Of a stretch of DNA of 38,573 bases, positions 1 to 7,992 are shown in pieces (within the stretch, counting starts at the first letter, position 1; each line of letters begins with the position of its first letter). The notes below the pieces were generated by a model, which saw only the letters and a program-made list of their open reading frames with translations, made no database searches and was not told where the DNA came from. The position numbers and the translations under genes are program-made. Source of the stretch: an uncultured Muribaculaceae bacterium (GTDB lineage Bacteria > Bacteroidota > Bacteroidia > Bacteroidales > Muribaculaceae); the NCBI GenBank assembly GCA_934675575.1, contig CAKUQQ010000017.1, positions 1 to 38,573 on the forward strand. Reading direction: 5' to 3'.

Positions 1-105
1 TCTGACGAAATTTGTTATGAAGTTGCGCATAAGCAGTGCGATAGTACTTAGTTGTTTAGCTGTTACTAATTTACTAACAATCTGCATATTGTGCAACTTT
101 TTCAT
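1..105 (-). CDS. Possible partial CDS, truncated by the window edge
   Basis: Reading the minus strand from an ATG at 105, the frame stays open for 35 codons to the window edge (it begins MKKLHNMQIVSKLV). A box matching the Bacteroidetes -7 element (CAAATATA on plus, TATATTTG on minus) lies at 165-172, about 60 bases upstream, inside a 9-bp inverted repeat. There is no clear Shine-Dalgarno sequence, which is normal in this phylum. I do not recognise the protein. Thirty-five open codons in AT-rich DNA is weak evidence, so this could be chance. Confidence 0.35.
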   Translation of the reverse strand, partial: MKKLHNMQIVSKLVTAKQLSTIALLMRNFITNFVR

Positions 106-145
106 TTGTTGATATTTAGAAATTTAATTCAACCAACGAGTTATA

Positions 146-169
146 ATTTGCATAATTTTGTATGCAAAT
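146..169. promoter_or_regulatory. Inverted repeat overlapping a -7 box
   Basis: ATTTGCATA (146-154) and TATGCAAAT (161-169) form perfect 9-bp arms around a 6-base spacer. The right arm overlaps the minus-strand -7 box at 165-172. The placement would suit a repressor site for the edge ORF. No regulator is identifiable. Confidence 0.35.
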
Positions 170-240
170 ATAAGAAATGTTTTTATCAAGCCTAAAACTA
201 AAATATATAATTCCGAAAAATTTATTTATAAAAGTTGGAA

Positions 241-501
241 ATGTTTGCGCTTACAACTTTTTATGACACCAAGTATATCATTGCCTTTATTTATTGCTAT
301 CATTATTATACTCACATTTTCCTTGTAAAGCACTTTCATGTTAAATTAACACAAACACAGTTTACAAAAGAATATCGTTTTTAATACATTTCCCACAATA
401 ATTATCACAAAGAAGATGAATTCGGAGCATTAATAGTTGCTCCAATGCGCTTTGTAACCAACAAAAACATGTTGGAACAATGGGAAATGGCTGATGATTA
501 G
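241..501 (+). pseudogene. Possible decayed small ORF with one in-frame stop
   Basis: A frame starts at ATG 241, meets a single TAA at 382-384, and continues open in the same frame to a TAG at 499-501 (87 codons in total). The second half (385-501) reads like ordinary protein, including ALIVAPMRFVTNKNMLEQW near its end. The first half is aromatic-rich and AT-driven and may be noncoding. This could be a gene broken by a nonsense mutation, the surviving tail of a deleted gene, or chance. I recognise no family. Confidence 0.25.
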
Positions 502-564
502 CTTTGAACCGCAAAAACAATCAAAAATTTGCGACTTCAAATCATGCCAAACAATGAAAATGAA

Positions 565-572
565 TATCTTTG
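565..572 (+). promoter_or_regulatory. Promoter -7 box for the 606-3387 operon
   Basis: TATCTTTG fits the Bacteroidetes -7 consensus TAnnTTTG and ends 33 bases before the ATG at 606. I see no good -33 TTTG at 19-21 bases spacing. The box overlaps the TTG (570) that would extend the downstream frame, so the CDS should start at 606. Confidence 0.5.
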
Positions 573-605
573 CACCGAACAAAACAAAATGCAATCAACA
601 GCAAA

Positions 606-1493
606 ATGACACACACACGTCACATACTCGTCACGCTGGCGCTTCTTGCCGCCGTCACGCTAAGCGCATGGGCAGCCGGAGTGACCAACGAGGCTTTCTC
701 GATAAACTCACCCGGCGACAGCTGGGTGCTCCACGACCTCACGGCGTCGATGCGCTCCATAGGCAGCGGAGCCACCATCACCCACTATGGTTCCGACCAA
801 AAAGCCATGGAGCTTGTGGGCATAACCTGCCTTGACGGAGCGTTTGACCCAGCCGAGTACATAGACCGCCAAGTGATGCGCCGCCAAGACATCTTCGCCA
901 AGGCTGCAAGCAACCTCTCGGCCGTGACCGACACCGTTTTTCTCCGCTATCCGGCAAAAATCATTCATTTCACCAAGCAGCAGGGCAGCGGCAAGTTTCT
1001 CTGCTCCGCACTGGCATTTAATGTGGGCTTCAGCACATTCTACATAGTGCAGGGTCACGACACGGCAATCAACCCCTACACCACCACGCTGCTCCAGTCG
1101 CTGAAAATCAACACCGACACGGCGCGGCTCACCTCCGCAGCCAGCTACGTCAAGGCCATTGCCAAGGTGCTCAAGCGCCACAACCTCACAATAGGCCGCA
1201 ACGAGTATCTCTCGGCAGTGTCGATGCCCGACTCCAGCACGGTGGCGTTCTCGGTGACAATACCCTATCTGTCGCACGACAATGTGGTGACCGACGCTTT
1301 CGTGGCAAGCAAACGAGCCGACTTTCTCAAGGCTCTGCCCACGGCCTACGGGTTCAACCTCTTCACACGTGCCATCATCGACCAGAAACTCACGTTCCGC
1401 TACGTCTATGTTGACACCAAGGGCAAGGAGATTGCCACCATGACACTCACCCCTGCCGACTACAGCTATCTGAAATTCTCTAAAACCAAATAA
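606..1493 (+). CDS. Secreted/periplasmic protein of unknown function
   Basis: 295 aa. The N-terminus is a classic Sec signal peptide (MTHTRHILVTLALLAAV, then LSAWA-AG, with cleavage expected near residue 24). I do not recognise the mature part. It is soluble-looking with no further membrane segment, is rich in Ser/Thr and short hydrophobic strands, and has few cysteines. The ATG at 606 is preferred over the upstream TTG at 570 because the signal peptide begins there and a -7 box overlaps the TTG. It is first in an operon with a DUF2027-Smr gene (7-base gap) and an EFR1-type gene (15-base gap). That linkage does not point to an obvious function. Confidence 0.75.
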   Translation: MTHTRHILVTLALLAAVTLSAWAAGVTNEAFSINSPGDSWVLHDLTASMRSIGSGATITHYGSDQKAMELVGITCLDGAFDPAEYIDRQVMRRQDIFAKAASNLSAVTDTVFLRYPAKIIHFTKQQGSGKFLCSALAFNVGFSTFYIVQGHDTAINPYTTTLLQSLKINTDTARLTSAASYVKAIAKVLKRHNLTIGRNEYLSAVSMPDSSTVAFSVTIPYLSHDNVVTDAFVASKRADFLKALPTAYGFNLFTRAIIDQKLTFRYVYVDTKGKEIATMTLTPADYSYLKFSKTK

Positions 1494-1500
1494 CGCTACT

Positions 1501-2580
1501 ATGGTAAAAGTTAACGATATAGTGCGCTTCCTCAACGATGTGGGAGGCGGCAAAGTGACAAAAATAGAGGGCAACATTGCCTATGTGGAAGACCAAGACG
1601 GCTTTGAGCGACCGGTGCTCACACGCGAAGTGGTGGTTGTGGACCAGGCAAAATCAACAGCCGGAGCCTATGAGAAACCCATCAAGGTGAAATCGAAGCT
1701 CGTTGAACCCGACAAGCCAGCCCCAAAGACCAAACCGCAACCGGCAGCACCGGTGTATGAGACCAGCGATGGCGACACGCTCAACGTGACACTCGCCTAC
1801 GAGGCCAAGGAGCTGAAGCACTTGACGACCACCACATTCTATGCCGTTCTGGTCAACGACAGCAACTATTTTCTCTATTTCACCTACATGACCCGGAGCA
1901 ACGACGACTCGGAGTGGCAAACTCGCTATTGCGGCATCGTGGAGCCAAACATACAGGTGGAGCTCGACGAGTTTGGGCACGACGATCTCAACAGCATGGA
2001 GCGCGTGGCAGTGCAATACATAGCCTTCAAGCAAGGCAAGGGCTTTAAGCTCAAAAATCCTGCCCTTGTGGAAACCAGGCTCGACACCACCAAGTTTTTC
2101 AAGCTTCACTGCTTCCACGACAACGTTTATTTCGACGAGCCTGTCATAGCCCTCGACATTGTGAAAAACGACCTGCCTGCGCGCCAGCTCGTCATAGACA
2201 GCAGCCAGCTTGAGCGCGCCCTGAAGCAAAAGAAGCACATCGACGACAAGCCTCACACTACCGCCGCCCAGCAGCACAAGCCGGGCAAGCACGCCGACAT
2301 AATTGAGGTGGACCTGCACATAGGCGAGCTGCTCGACAATACCGCCGGACTGTCGAGCGCCGACATGCTGCACTACCAGCTCGACAAGTTCCGCGAGGTG
2401 ATGAAAGCCAACGAGAATAGCGTGGGGCAGAAAATCGTGTTTATCCACGGCAAGGGCGAGGGCGTGTTGCGGCGTGCCATTCTCGACGAGCTTCGCCGCA
2501 AATATCCTCGCTGCACCGTGCAAGACGCAAGTTTCCAGGAATATGGCTTTGGTGCCACACAGGTCACAATTCACAAATGA
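1501..2580 (+). CDS. DUF2027 and Smr domain protein
   Basis: 359 aa, cytoplasmic, no signal peptide. Residues 1-50 form a small beta module (VKVNDIVRFLNDVGGGKVTK) typical of DUF2027 N-termini. A Lys/Pro-rich linker follows (about 55-85), then the beta-rich DUF2027 region (about 90-215). The C-terminus (about 271-359) is a Smr domain with DLHIGEL and the signature HGKGEGVLR. Smr domains in MutS2 and related proteins bind or nick nucleic acid, often at branched DNA or on collided ribosomes. The role of the DUF2027 combination, common in Bacteroidetes, is not known to me. It is the middle gene of a three-gene operon, 7 bases after the secreted protein. Confidence 0.88.
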   Translation: MVKVNDIVRFLNDVGGGKVTKIEGNIAYVEDQDGFERPVLTREVVVVDQAKSTAGAYEKPIKVKSKLVEPDKPAPKTKPQPAAPVYETSDGDTLNVTLAYEAKELKHLTTTTFYAVLVNDSNYFLYFTYMTRSNDDSEWQTRYCGIVEPNIQVELDEFGHDDLNSMERVAVQYIAFKQGKGFKLKNPALVETRLDTTKFFKLHCFHDNVYFDEPVIALDIVKNDLPARQLVIDSSQLERALKQKKHIDDKPHTTAAQQHKPGKHADIIEVDLHIGELLDNTAGLSSADMLHYQLDKFREVMKANENSVGQKIVFIHGKGEGVLRRAILDELRRKYPRCTVQDASFQEYGFGATQVTIHK

Positions 2581-2595
2581 CAATCTGCCACAGCC

Positions 2596-3387
2596 ATGAT
2601 ATTCTATTTTAGCGGCACCGGCAACACCAAGCACGTGGCGCAGCAACTCGCCGCCAAACTCAACGACCACACCACCGATGTGGCCGAGGCCCTGGCTAAC
2701 GGCAACACCACCCACACTCTCGCCCCCGGCGAGAGCGTGGGCTTTGCATTCCCCACCTACGCTTGGGGTCTGCCACCGGTTTTCTCGCGCTTCATTGCCA
2801 GTCTGCGCCTCTGTGGCTACAGCCCCGGCAAGTCTTATTGCTACATGGTCACCACCTGTGGCGACGACATAGGCCTCACGGCGCAGCTGTTCGCCAAGCA
2901 GCTTGCCAAGCAAGGCTTGGAGTGCAACGCAGCCTTCTCGGTGCAAATGCCCAACGTCTATGTCTGTTTGCCGGGATTTGACGTTGACCCACACCTGCTG
3001 GAAAAAGAAAAGCTCCACAATGCCGAGAGACGCATTGACGAGATAGCACTGTGCATAGCGCAGCGCCGCATCACCACGCAAGTGGTCACCGGCAAGCACA
3101 AATGGCTAAAATCCAAGGTTATTCGCCCGCTATTTCTGCACTTTGCCGTCCGCGACAGCCGTTTCCGCGTTATGCCCGACCGCTGCACCCACTGCAAAAC
3201 ATGTGTGGCAAGCTGCCCCATGCACAACATCACAATCGATGCTCCGCAAGGCATGCCGCAGTGGCATGGCAACTGCACCATGTGTTTGAGTTGTCTGCAC
3301 CGCTGCCCGGCTAAAGCCATACAGTATGGCAACGCCACCCTCCACAAAGGCCGCTATTTCTTCGGCCACTACCCCCTCCAGCCATAA
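2596..3387 (+). CDS. EFR1 family flavodoxin-ferredoxin fusion protein
   Basis: 263 aa. Residues 1-170 form a flavodoxin-like domain opening with the FMN phosphate-binding loop FYFSGTGNTKHVA. The C-terminal part holds two 4Fe-4S ferredoxin motifs, CTHCKTCVASCP and CTMCLSCLHRCP. This combination is the EFR1 type, a soluble cytoplasmic electron carrier or reductase of unspecified partner. It is last in the operon, 15 bases after the DUF2027-Smr gene, and is followed by a strong bidirectional terminator. Family assignment is confident; the physiological substrate is not. Confidence 0.88.
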   Translation: MIFYFSGTGNTKHVAQQLAAKLNDHTTDVAEALANGNTTHTLAPGESVGFAFPTYAWGLPPVFSRFIASLRLCGYSPGKSYCYMVTTCGDDIGLTAQLFAKQLAKQGLECNAAFSVQMPNVYVCLPGFDVDPHLLEKEKLHNAERRIDEIALCIAQRRITTQVVTGKHKWLKSKVIRPLFLHFAVRDSRFRVMPDRCTHCKTCVASCPMHNITIDAPQGMPQWHGNCTMCLSCLHRCPAKAIQYGNATLHKGRYFFGHYPLQP

Positions 3388-3412
3388 CAACATCAATCGT
3401 TATAATTAAAAA

Positions 3413-3455
3413 CAATCAAGGCGCAGCGGAATCAGTGTCTGCTGCGCCTTGATTG
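3413..3455. terminator. Bidirectional terminator between convergent genes
   Basis: CAATCAAGGCGCAGC (3413-3427) pairs perfectly with GCTGCGCCTTGATTG (3441-3455) around a 13-base loop. The T-rich tract is best on the minus strand (TTTTTAATTATAACG just after the stem). It lies between the EFR1-type gene (plus) and the first GH97 gene (minus), so it can end both. Confidence 0.85.
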
Positions 3456-3491
3456 GCTTATTTTGGGTTAGTGTTGCGCTGCGTTATTGCA

Positions 3492-5465
3492 TCACTTTAT
3501 CACTCCGGCAAAACCGCCACCAGGAGCCATGTGGATTTTCACAGAGCCTGTGCCCTGCACGGTTTCCACCTTGTAGTCCTCGGCATTGCGGTCGGCATTA
3601 ATGCCGTCAACATAAATCACGGCCTTGCGGTCATTGGCAAAACTCAAGTCCACTGTCAAGTCGCGTGGAGTCCAGTTGGTGATACCTGCCACATACCATG
3701 AGTTGCCCTTGCGGCGAGCCTCAACTATGTATTCACCTATCTTGGCGTCGAGCACACGGATTTCGTCCCACACAGTTGGCACGGCGGCTATATAGTCGGC
3801 GCACTCTTGGTTTTCCTGATAGCTTGTGGGCGCATCACTCATCATTGAGAACGGAGCGTCAAAAATCACATATTCTGCCAGCTGGCGGCAACGTGTGCCC
3901 ATGCTCATGGGTTGCGTGTTGCAAGGATAATAGTTGCCCTTGGCTGCATTGCGCATAGCACCCTGTGTGAAGTCCATAGGACCTGTTATGGTGCGTGCAA
4001 ACGGCAGAATGGTCTCATGAGTCACTGCATCTACTGACGCCGGCTGCCACTTCACTTGCTCCAAGCCATGCACCCCCTCAAAGTTCAGCAGGTTTGGATA
4101 CTTCTGTTGCAATCCGTTTGGAGGGAATATTCCGTGAAGGTCAACCACCAGCTTATATTTGGCGCAAGTCTTCACAATGCTCTCCACTGTTTGAGCCATC
4201 TTCTGGTCGTTGCGGTCAAAGAAGTCAATCTTGAAGCCCTTGATGCCCATTGCAGAGTATTTCTTGCACACAGCCTCCATATTGTTGTGGAAAGGAGTGC
4301 CCATTGCCCACAGCACGATGTCAACACCACGCTCACGGCCATATTTCACCAGTTCCGGCAAATCAAGCTCCTTGATGGGGCTCATCAAGTCGTTTTGTGG
4401 CGACCAACCGTCGTCAATCACTATATATTCCACCTTGTTTTTGGCTGCATAGTCGATGTAGTATTTATAAGTGGTCGTGTTGATTCCGGCTCTGAAATCC
4501 ACACCTTTCACATTCCAGGCATGCCACCAGTCCCACTGGGCTTTTCCCGGGCGAATCCAAGAGATGTCCTTAAGCACACTGTTCTCACCCAGCAAATAAG
4601 GCACATCGCAGTCAATGAGTTGTCCGTCGTTGGTGGTGACAATGAGCATGCGCCATGGAAAAGTGAACTTGCCAGGCACTCTGGCTATGTAGTTCTTAAA
4701 CTCCACAGCCTTGGGCTGCAAGCCATTGTAGCCTGCATTGATTTCTTTCTGAGGCACAGGAGCAAACACGGCATCGAGCTTTGCGGCTCCAGTTGGAGCA
4801 AGAAACATGCCTGGATAGTCGATTGCATTATAGTCAGTCAAGGCAAGCTTTTTGCCGTCGCCAAGCTCCACCACGCAAGGGCCTTGACCCAAGAATTCAG
4901 TGTTGAGCTTAGTGAGACTCGCATGGTTGTAAGGACGCTCAAACGAGTTGAAGAACTGGTCATCGCGTTTTTTCTCATTTGAGTTAACCGGTGTTTGATA
5001 CACCATGTAGTCTTTGTCGAAATTGAAGTCAGCCACCTCGTTTGCCACGTTCACCGAGTCGGCATAGCGTGTCACAAAGCGATAGGCAACACCACGGTCA
5101 AGAGCCACAAACTCCACATCATATTTGCCAAAATTCAGTGTCATGACGTTGCACTTGGCATTGACACGCGCCTTGCGATAAAACGGCGTAGCCCGGTCAA
5201 TGGTCATGCTCGTCTTTTTCACCTTGGGGTTCTTAACGGCGAGGCCAAGTTTCTTGCCATTGGTCAGCGTCATGCCCAGAGTTGATTCCGTCACCACTGG
5301 CGTGGCATCGTGAGTCACCGAATACACAAGGTTGTTGTTCTCAATCTTAACTACGGTTTTCAATTTGCCGTCGGGCGATGTCACCACCATGTCGGGTGCC
5401 TTTGCCCATGTAGCCGTGCCAAAGCCAATGGCAGCGCACAGCATTGTTGTCAGAATTTTCTTCAT
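3492..5465 (-). CDS. GH97 family glycoside hydrolase (alpha-galactosidase-like subgroup)
   Basis: 657 aa with a Sec signal peptide (MKKILTTMLCAAIGFGTATWA), so periplasmic. GH97 enzymes have an N-terminal beta-sandwich, a catalytic TIM barrel and a small C-terminal beta domain. The order fits here: SPDGKLKTVV start, barrel strands YIVIDDGWSP, DIVLWAM and GFKIDFFDRNDQ, and a C-terminal domain after about residue 560. Asp414 (KIDFF) and Glu463 (NFEGVHG) sit where the retaining GH97 alpha-galactosidase BtGH97b has its nucleophile (Asp415) and acid/base (Glu470). The length also matches that subgroup rather than SusB-like alpha-glucosidases. It lies 51 bases downstream of a paralogous GH97 gene and is probably co-transcribed. 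The exact substrate is inferred, not proven. Confidence 0.92.
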   Translation of the reverse strand: MKKILTTMLCAAIGFGTATWAKAPDMVVTSPDGKLKTVVKIENNNLVYSVTHDATPVVTESTLGMTLTNGKKLGLAVKNPKVKKTSMTIDRATPFYRKARVNAKCNVMTLNFGKYDVEFVALDRGVAYRFVTRYADSVNVANEVADFNFDKDYMVYQTPVNSNEKKRDDQFFNSFERPYNHASLTKLNTEFLGQGPCVVELGDGKKLALTDYNAIDYPGMFLAPTGAAKLDAVFAPVPQKEINAGYNGLQPKAVEFKNYIARVPGKFTFPWRMLIVTTNDGQLIDCDVPYLLGENSVLKDISWIRPGKAQWDWWHAWNVKGVDFRAGINTTTYKYYIDYAAKNKVEYIVIDDGWSPQNDLMSPIKELDLPELVKYGRERGVDIVLWAMGTPFHNNMEAVCKKYSAMGIKGFKIDFFDRNDQKMAQTVESIVKTCAKYKLVVDLHGIFPPNGLQQKYPNLLNFEGVHGLEQVKWQPASVDAVTHETILPFARTITGPMDFTQGAMRNAAKGNYYPCNTQPMSMGTRCRQLAEYVIFDAPFSMMSDAPTSYQENQECADYIAAVPTVWDEIRVLDAKIGEYIVEARRKGNSWYVAGITNWTPRDLTVDLSFANDRKAVIYVDGINADRNAEDYKVETVQGTGSVKIHMAPGGGFAGVIK

Positions 5466-5516
5466 TTGATTTATCTCGTTTTTGTTTCAATTTTTAATTT
5501 CGTCTCTTTTGCAAAT

Positions 5517-7469
5517 TCATTTCACCACTCCGGCAAAACCACCGCCTGAAGCCAGATGCACAGTCAGTTTGCCGCCGGAGAGCTGTCGAGTCTCCACCTT
5601 GTAGTCCTCGGCATTGCGGTCGGCATTCACGCCGTCGGAATACAGCTTCACGCTGCTGCCGCCTGTGAAACCCAAGTCTATGGTCATGTCGCGCGCAGTC
5701 CAGTCGGTTATGCCGCCCACATACCACACGCTACCCTTGCGACGGGCCTCGATGATGTATTCACCTATCTTGGCGTCGAGCACACGAGTCTCGTCCCACA
5801 CCACAGGCACACCGGCTATGAAGTCGGTGCACGGCTGGTTGGCCTCATAATTGCTCGGAGAGTCACACAGCATGTTCATTGGCGACTCAAAAATCACATA
5901 TTCTGCCAGCTGGCGGCAACGCGTGCCCTGGCTCATGGGTTGTGAGCTCACAGGCGCATAATTGGCCATCACCACATTGCGCATAGCCCCCTGGGTGTAG
6001 TCAATGGGTCCCACCACCTGGCGCACAAATGGCACAATGCACTCATGCGTCACACCGTCATATTTCTTTGTCCATTTCACTGTTTCCAAACCCTTCACAG
6101 CCTCAAAGTTTAGCACATTGGGATAAGTGTGCTGCAAGCCTGTGGGCGGAAACACGCCGTGAAAGTCAACGAGCAACTTATATTTTGCGCACATCTTTGC
6201 AGCTCGCCACACAAAGTCCACCACCTTTTGGTCGTTGCGGTTTATGTGGTCAATCTTGAAGCCCTTGATGCCCATTTCTGCGTATGTCTTTATCACTCGC
6301 TCCATGTCGAGGTCGAGAGGGTGATAGTCAGCCCACAGAATTATGCCCACATTGCGCTGCTTGCCATAGGCCACAAGCTCCGGAATGTTGATTGCGTCTA
6401 TGGTTTTGAGCAGGTCGAGTGGCTCTTGAGGCTTGGTCCAGCCGGCGTCCATCATTATGTATTCTATGCCATTTTTGCTGGCAAAGTCAATGTAGCGTTT
6501 ATATGTGTCGTTGTTAATGCCTGTCTTAAACTCCACACCTTTCAGGTTGCACGAGTTCCACCACTCCCAAGCCACCTTGCCTGGGCGAATCCACGACACG
6601 TCTTTCACCTCGCATGGGTCAGCAAGACACACAGGCAAGTCGGTGGTGAGCAGCTGTGCATCGCCTTTGGCCACCAGTATCATCTTCCACGGAAAAGCGC
6701 GCGTTCCGCTGCAGCGCGCAATGTAGTTCTCGCACGATGTCACACGCAGCCGGCTTTTGTTTGTGCCATAGGCCTCCTCGGTCTTTGGGTAGCCAGGAAA
6801 CACGCTCGCCATGCCCTGCCCCTTTGCCTTCAGATACATGGTGGGATAATCTTTCACGTTGTAGTCAGAGAGCAAAGCTCGCTTGCCGTCGGCAAGCTCT
6901 ATCACCATCTGCGGAGCAAGCAGCTCGTCGTTGTTTATGTCGAGCACAGGCTTGTGCTTATATTCGCCCTCAAATGCCGTGGCCATGTTGCCTACAGGCA
7001 TGTGCCACACTGCATCGTTGCCGGCAAAGGCAAAGTAGTTATTCTCGTCAATCACCTCAAATGGCTTTGCCATGCGCGTGCAGAAGCGATAGGCAAGTCC
7101 GTCGTTATATGCTTCAAACTCCACATCATAGTCCTTGCTTTTCAGCGTCAGCACATTGCACTGCTCATCAACGCGCGCTTTGCGATACACCGGCGTGGCC
7201 GCGCTCACACGGCGCATGCCGCGCACTGCCCTCACGCCTGTCATGTTTTTTCCAAGAGTCTTGCCATTGCTTAGCGTCATAGTCAAGTCCGACTTTGCCA
7301 GCACCGCCGTGCTGCCATGCTGCAAGGCATAGTGAAGTGTGCCGTTTTCCACGGTAACGCTTGCCACAAGGTTGCCGTCTGGTGATGCAAGCTTCCATTG
7401 CTCCGCGCTTGCGTAAACAATAACATTTGCCAACCAAACAAATAATGCTAAACTCAAAAAACGCTTCAT
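5517..7469 (-). CDS. GH97 family glycoside hydrolase, tandem paralogue
   Basis: 650 aa from the ATG at 7469, which gives a good signal peptide (MKRFLSLALFVWLANVIVYASA). The frame extends up to 7529, but that 20-residue extension precedes the signal peptide and overlaps a -7 box. Domain order matches the downstream paralogue: SPDGNLVASV, WIRPGKVAWEWWN, YIMMDAGW, GFKIDHINRNDQ, NFEAVKGLETVKW. Asp407 and Glu456 correspond to the retaining nucleophile and acid/base of GH97 alpha-galactosidases. The pair look like diverged tandem duplicates (for example VLDAKIGEYIIEARRKG against VLDAKIGEYIVEARRKG). Differences beside the catalytic Asp (DHIN versus DFFD) suggest a substrate difference. No SusC/SusD genes are nearby. 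Confidence 0.92.
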   Translation of the reverse strand: MKRFLSLALFVWLANVIVYASAEQWKLASPDGNLVASVTVENGTLHYALQHGSTAVLAKSDLTMTLSNGKTLGKNMTGVRAVRGMRRVSAATPVYRKARVDEQCNVLTLKSKDYDVEFEAYNDGLAYRFCTRMAKPFEVIDENNYFAFAGNDAVWHMPVGNMATAFEGEYKHKPVLDINNDELLAPQMVIELADGKRALLSDYNVKDYPTMYLKAKGQGMASVFPGYPKTEEAYGTNKSRLRVTSCENYIARCSGTRAFPWKMILVAKGDAQLLTTDLPVCLADPCEVKDVSWIRPGKVAWEWWNSCNLKGVEFKTGINNDTYKRYIDFASKNGIEYIMMDAGWTKPQEPLDLLKTIDAINIPELVAYGKQRNVGIILWADYHPLDLDMERVIKTYAEMGIKGFKIDHINRNDQKVVDFVWRAAKMCAKYKLLVDFHGVFPPTGLQHTYPNVLNFEAVKGLETVKWTKKYDGVTHECIVPFVRQVVGPIDYTQGAMRNVVMANYAPVSSQPMSQGTRCRQLAEYVIFESPMNMLCDSPSNYEANQPCTDFIAGVPVVWDETRVLDAKIGEYIIEARRKGSVWYVGGITDWTARDMTIDLGFTGGSSVKLYSDGVNADRNAEDYKVETRQLSGGKLTVHLASGGGFAGVVK

Positions 7470-7526
7470 AATCGCTAACCGTATTTTTCCAGCAAGACCA
7501 ATTCTGGCCATAATATTTGTGATTAA

Positions 7527-7534
7527 CAAAAATA
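7527..7534 (-). promoter_or_regulatory. Promoter -7 box for the GH97 operon
   Basis: CAAAAATA on plus reads TATTTTTG on minus, matching TAnnTTTG. It ends 57 bases upstream of the chosen GH97 start at 7469. The -33 element is not evident. Confidence 0.4.
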
Positions 7535-7720
7535 CAAAAATCGGCTCAACTTACCCCGCTTTTTCCGCATAAAAAGTAATAATTTATGCAACTCTTATCA
7601 ACAGTCATTTAAAGTCGAATCTTTTTCTTCTAGCAATTTACTAAAGGAAAAATCAAACAGAAAGCATTTCGCAAATTTTTCATGTAAAATTTAATATTGT
7701 TGTCTGGCAAAATAATGCTG

Positions 7721-7747
7721 TTATACATGTATAAATTTGTATCTTTG
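7721..7747 (+). promoter_or_regulatory. Promoter and palindromic operator candidate for the restriction-modification genes
   Basis: TATCTTTG (7740-7747) matches the -7 consensus. The perfect 14-bp palindrome TTATACATGTATAA (7721-7734) lies immediately upstream, between where the -33 and -7 elements would be. That placement would let a dimeric regulator block RNA polymerase. A second box, TAATTTTG, is at 7899-7906. The leader to the methyltransferase ATG would be about 240 bases from the first box or about 85 from the second. Confidence 0.45.
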
Positions 7748-7992
7748 TCTATAAACTATGGTTGAATTATTGAAAGAAAAGACTTAAAACAAGAATAATT
7801 CTGGAAGAAAAGCACCATACCAATAAATGACCGAACAGTTAAAGGAAAACCTTACAGCTGTCTCAAAGTGGTGAATAAATCTGTCTCGACCCAAATTGTA
7901 ATTTTGCTTCGAATAACAAAACTTGTCAAAGTGAATTATACAACATTGACAAGAAATGAATAACAGAATTGAATAAACAGCAAAATATAGCT

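Larger units (their letters stand above)
7470..7992. other. Intergenic region between GH97 pair and restriction-modification genes
   Basis: About 520 AT-rich bases holding two divergent control regions. For GH97 on minus there is a -7 box at 7527-7534 and an inverted repeat GCATAAA (7567-7573)/TTTATGC (7583-7589). For the methyltransferase on plus there is a perfect palindrome at 7721-7734, -7-like boxes at 7740-7747 and 7899-7906, and a 15-codon frame at 7827-7874 (begins MTEQLKEN) that could be a leader peptide. Base composition shifts from mixed to AT-rich around 7570-7620, which may mark the left edge of the acquired module. Confidence 0.5.

Noticed and set aside
1654..3099. Long minus-strand frame opposite the DUF2027-Smr and EFR1 genes
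   Set aside because: Antisense shadow of GC-rich coding DNA; the plus-strand genes have clear domains.
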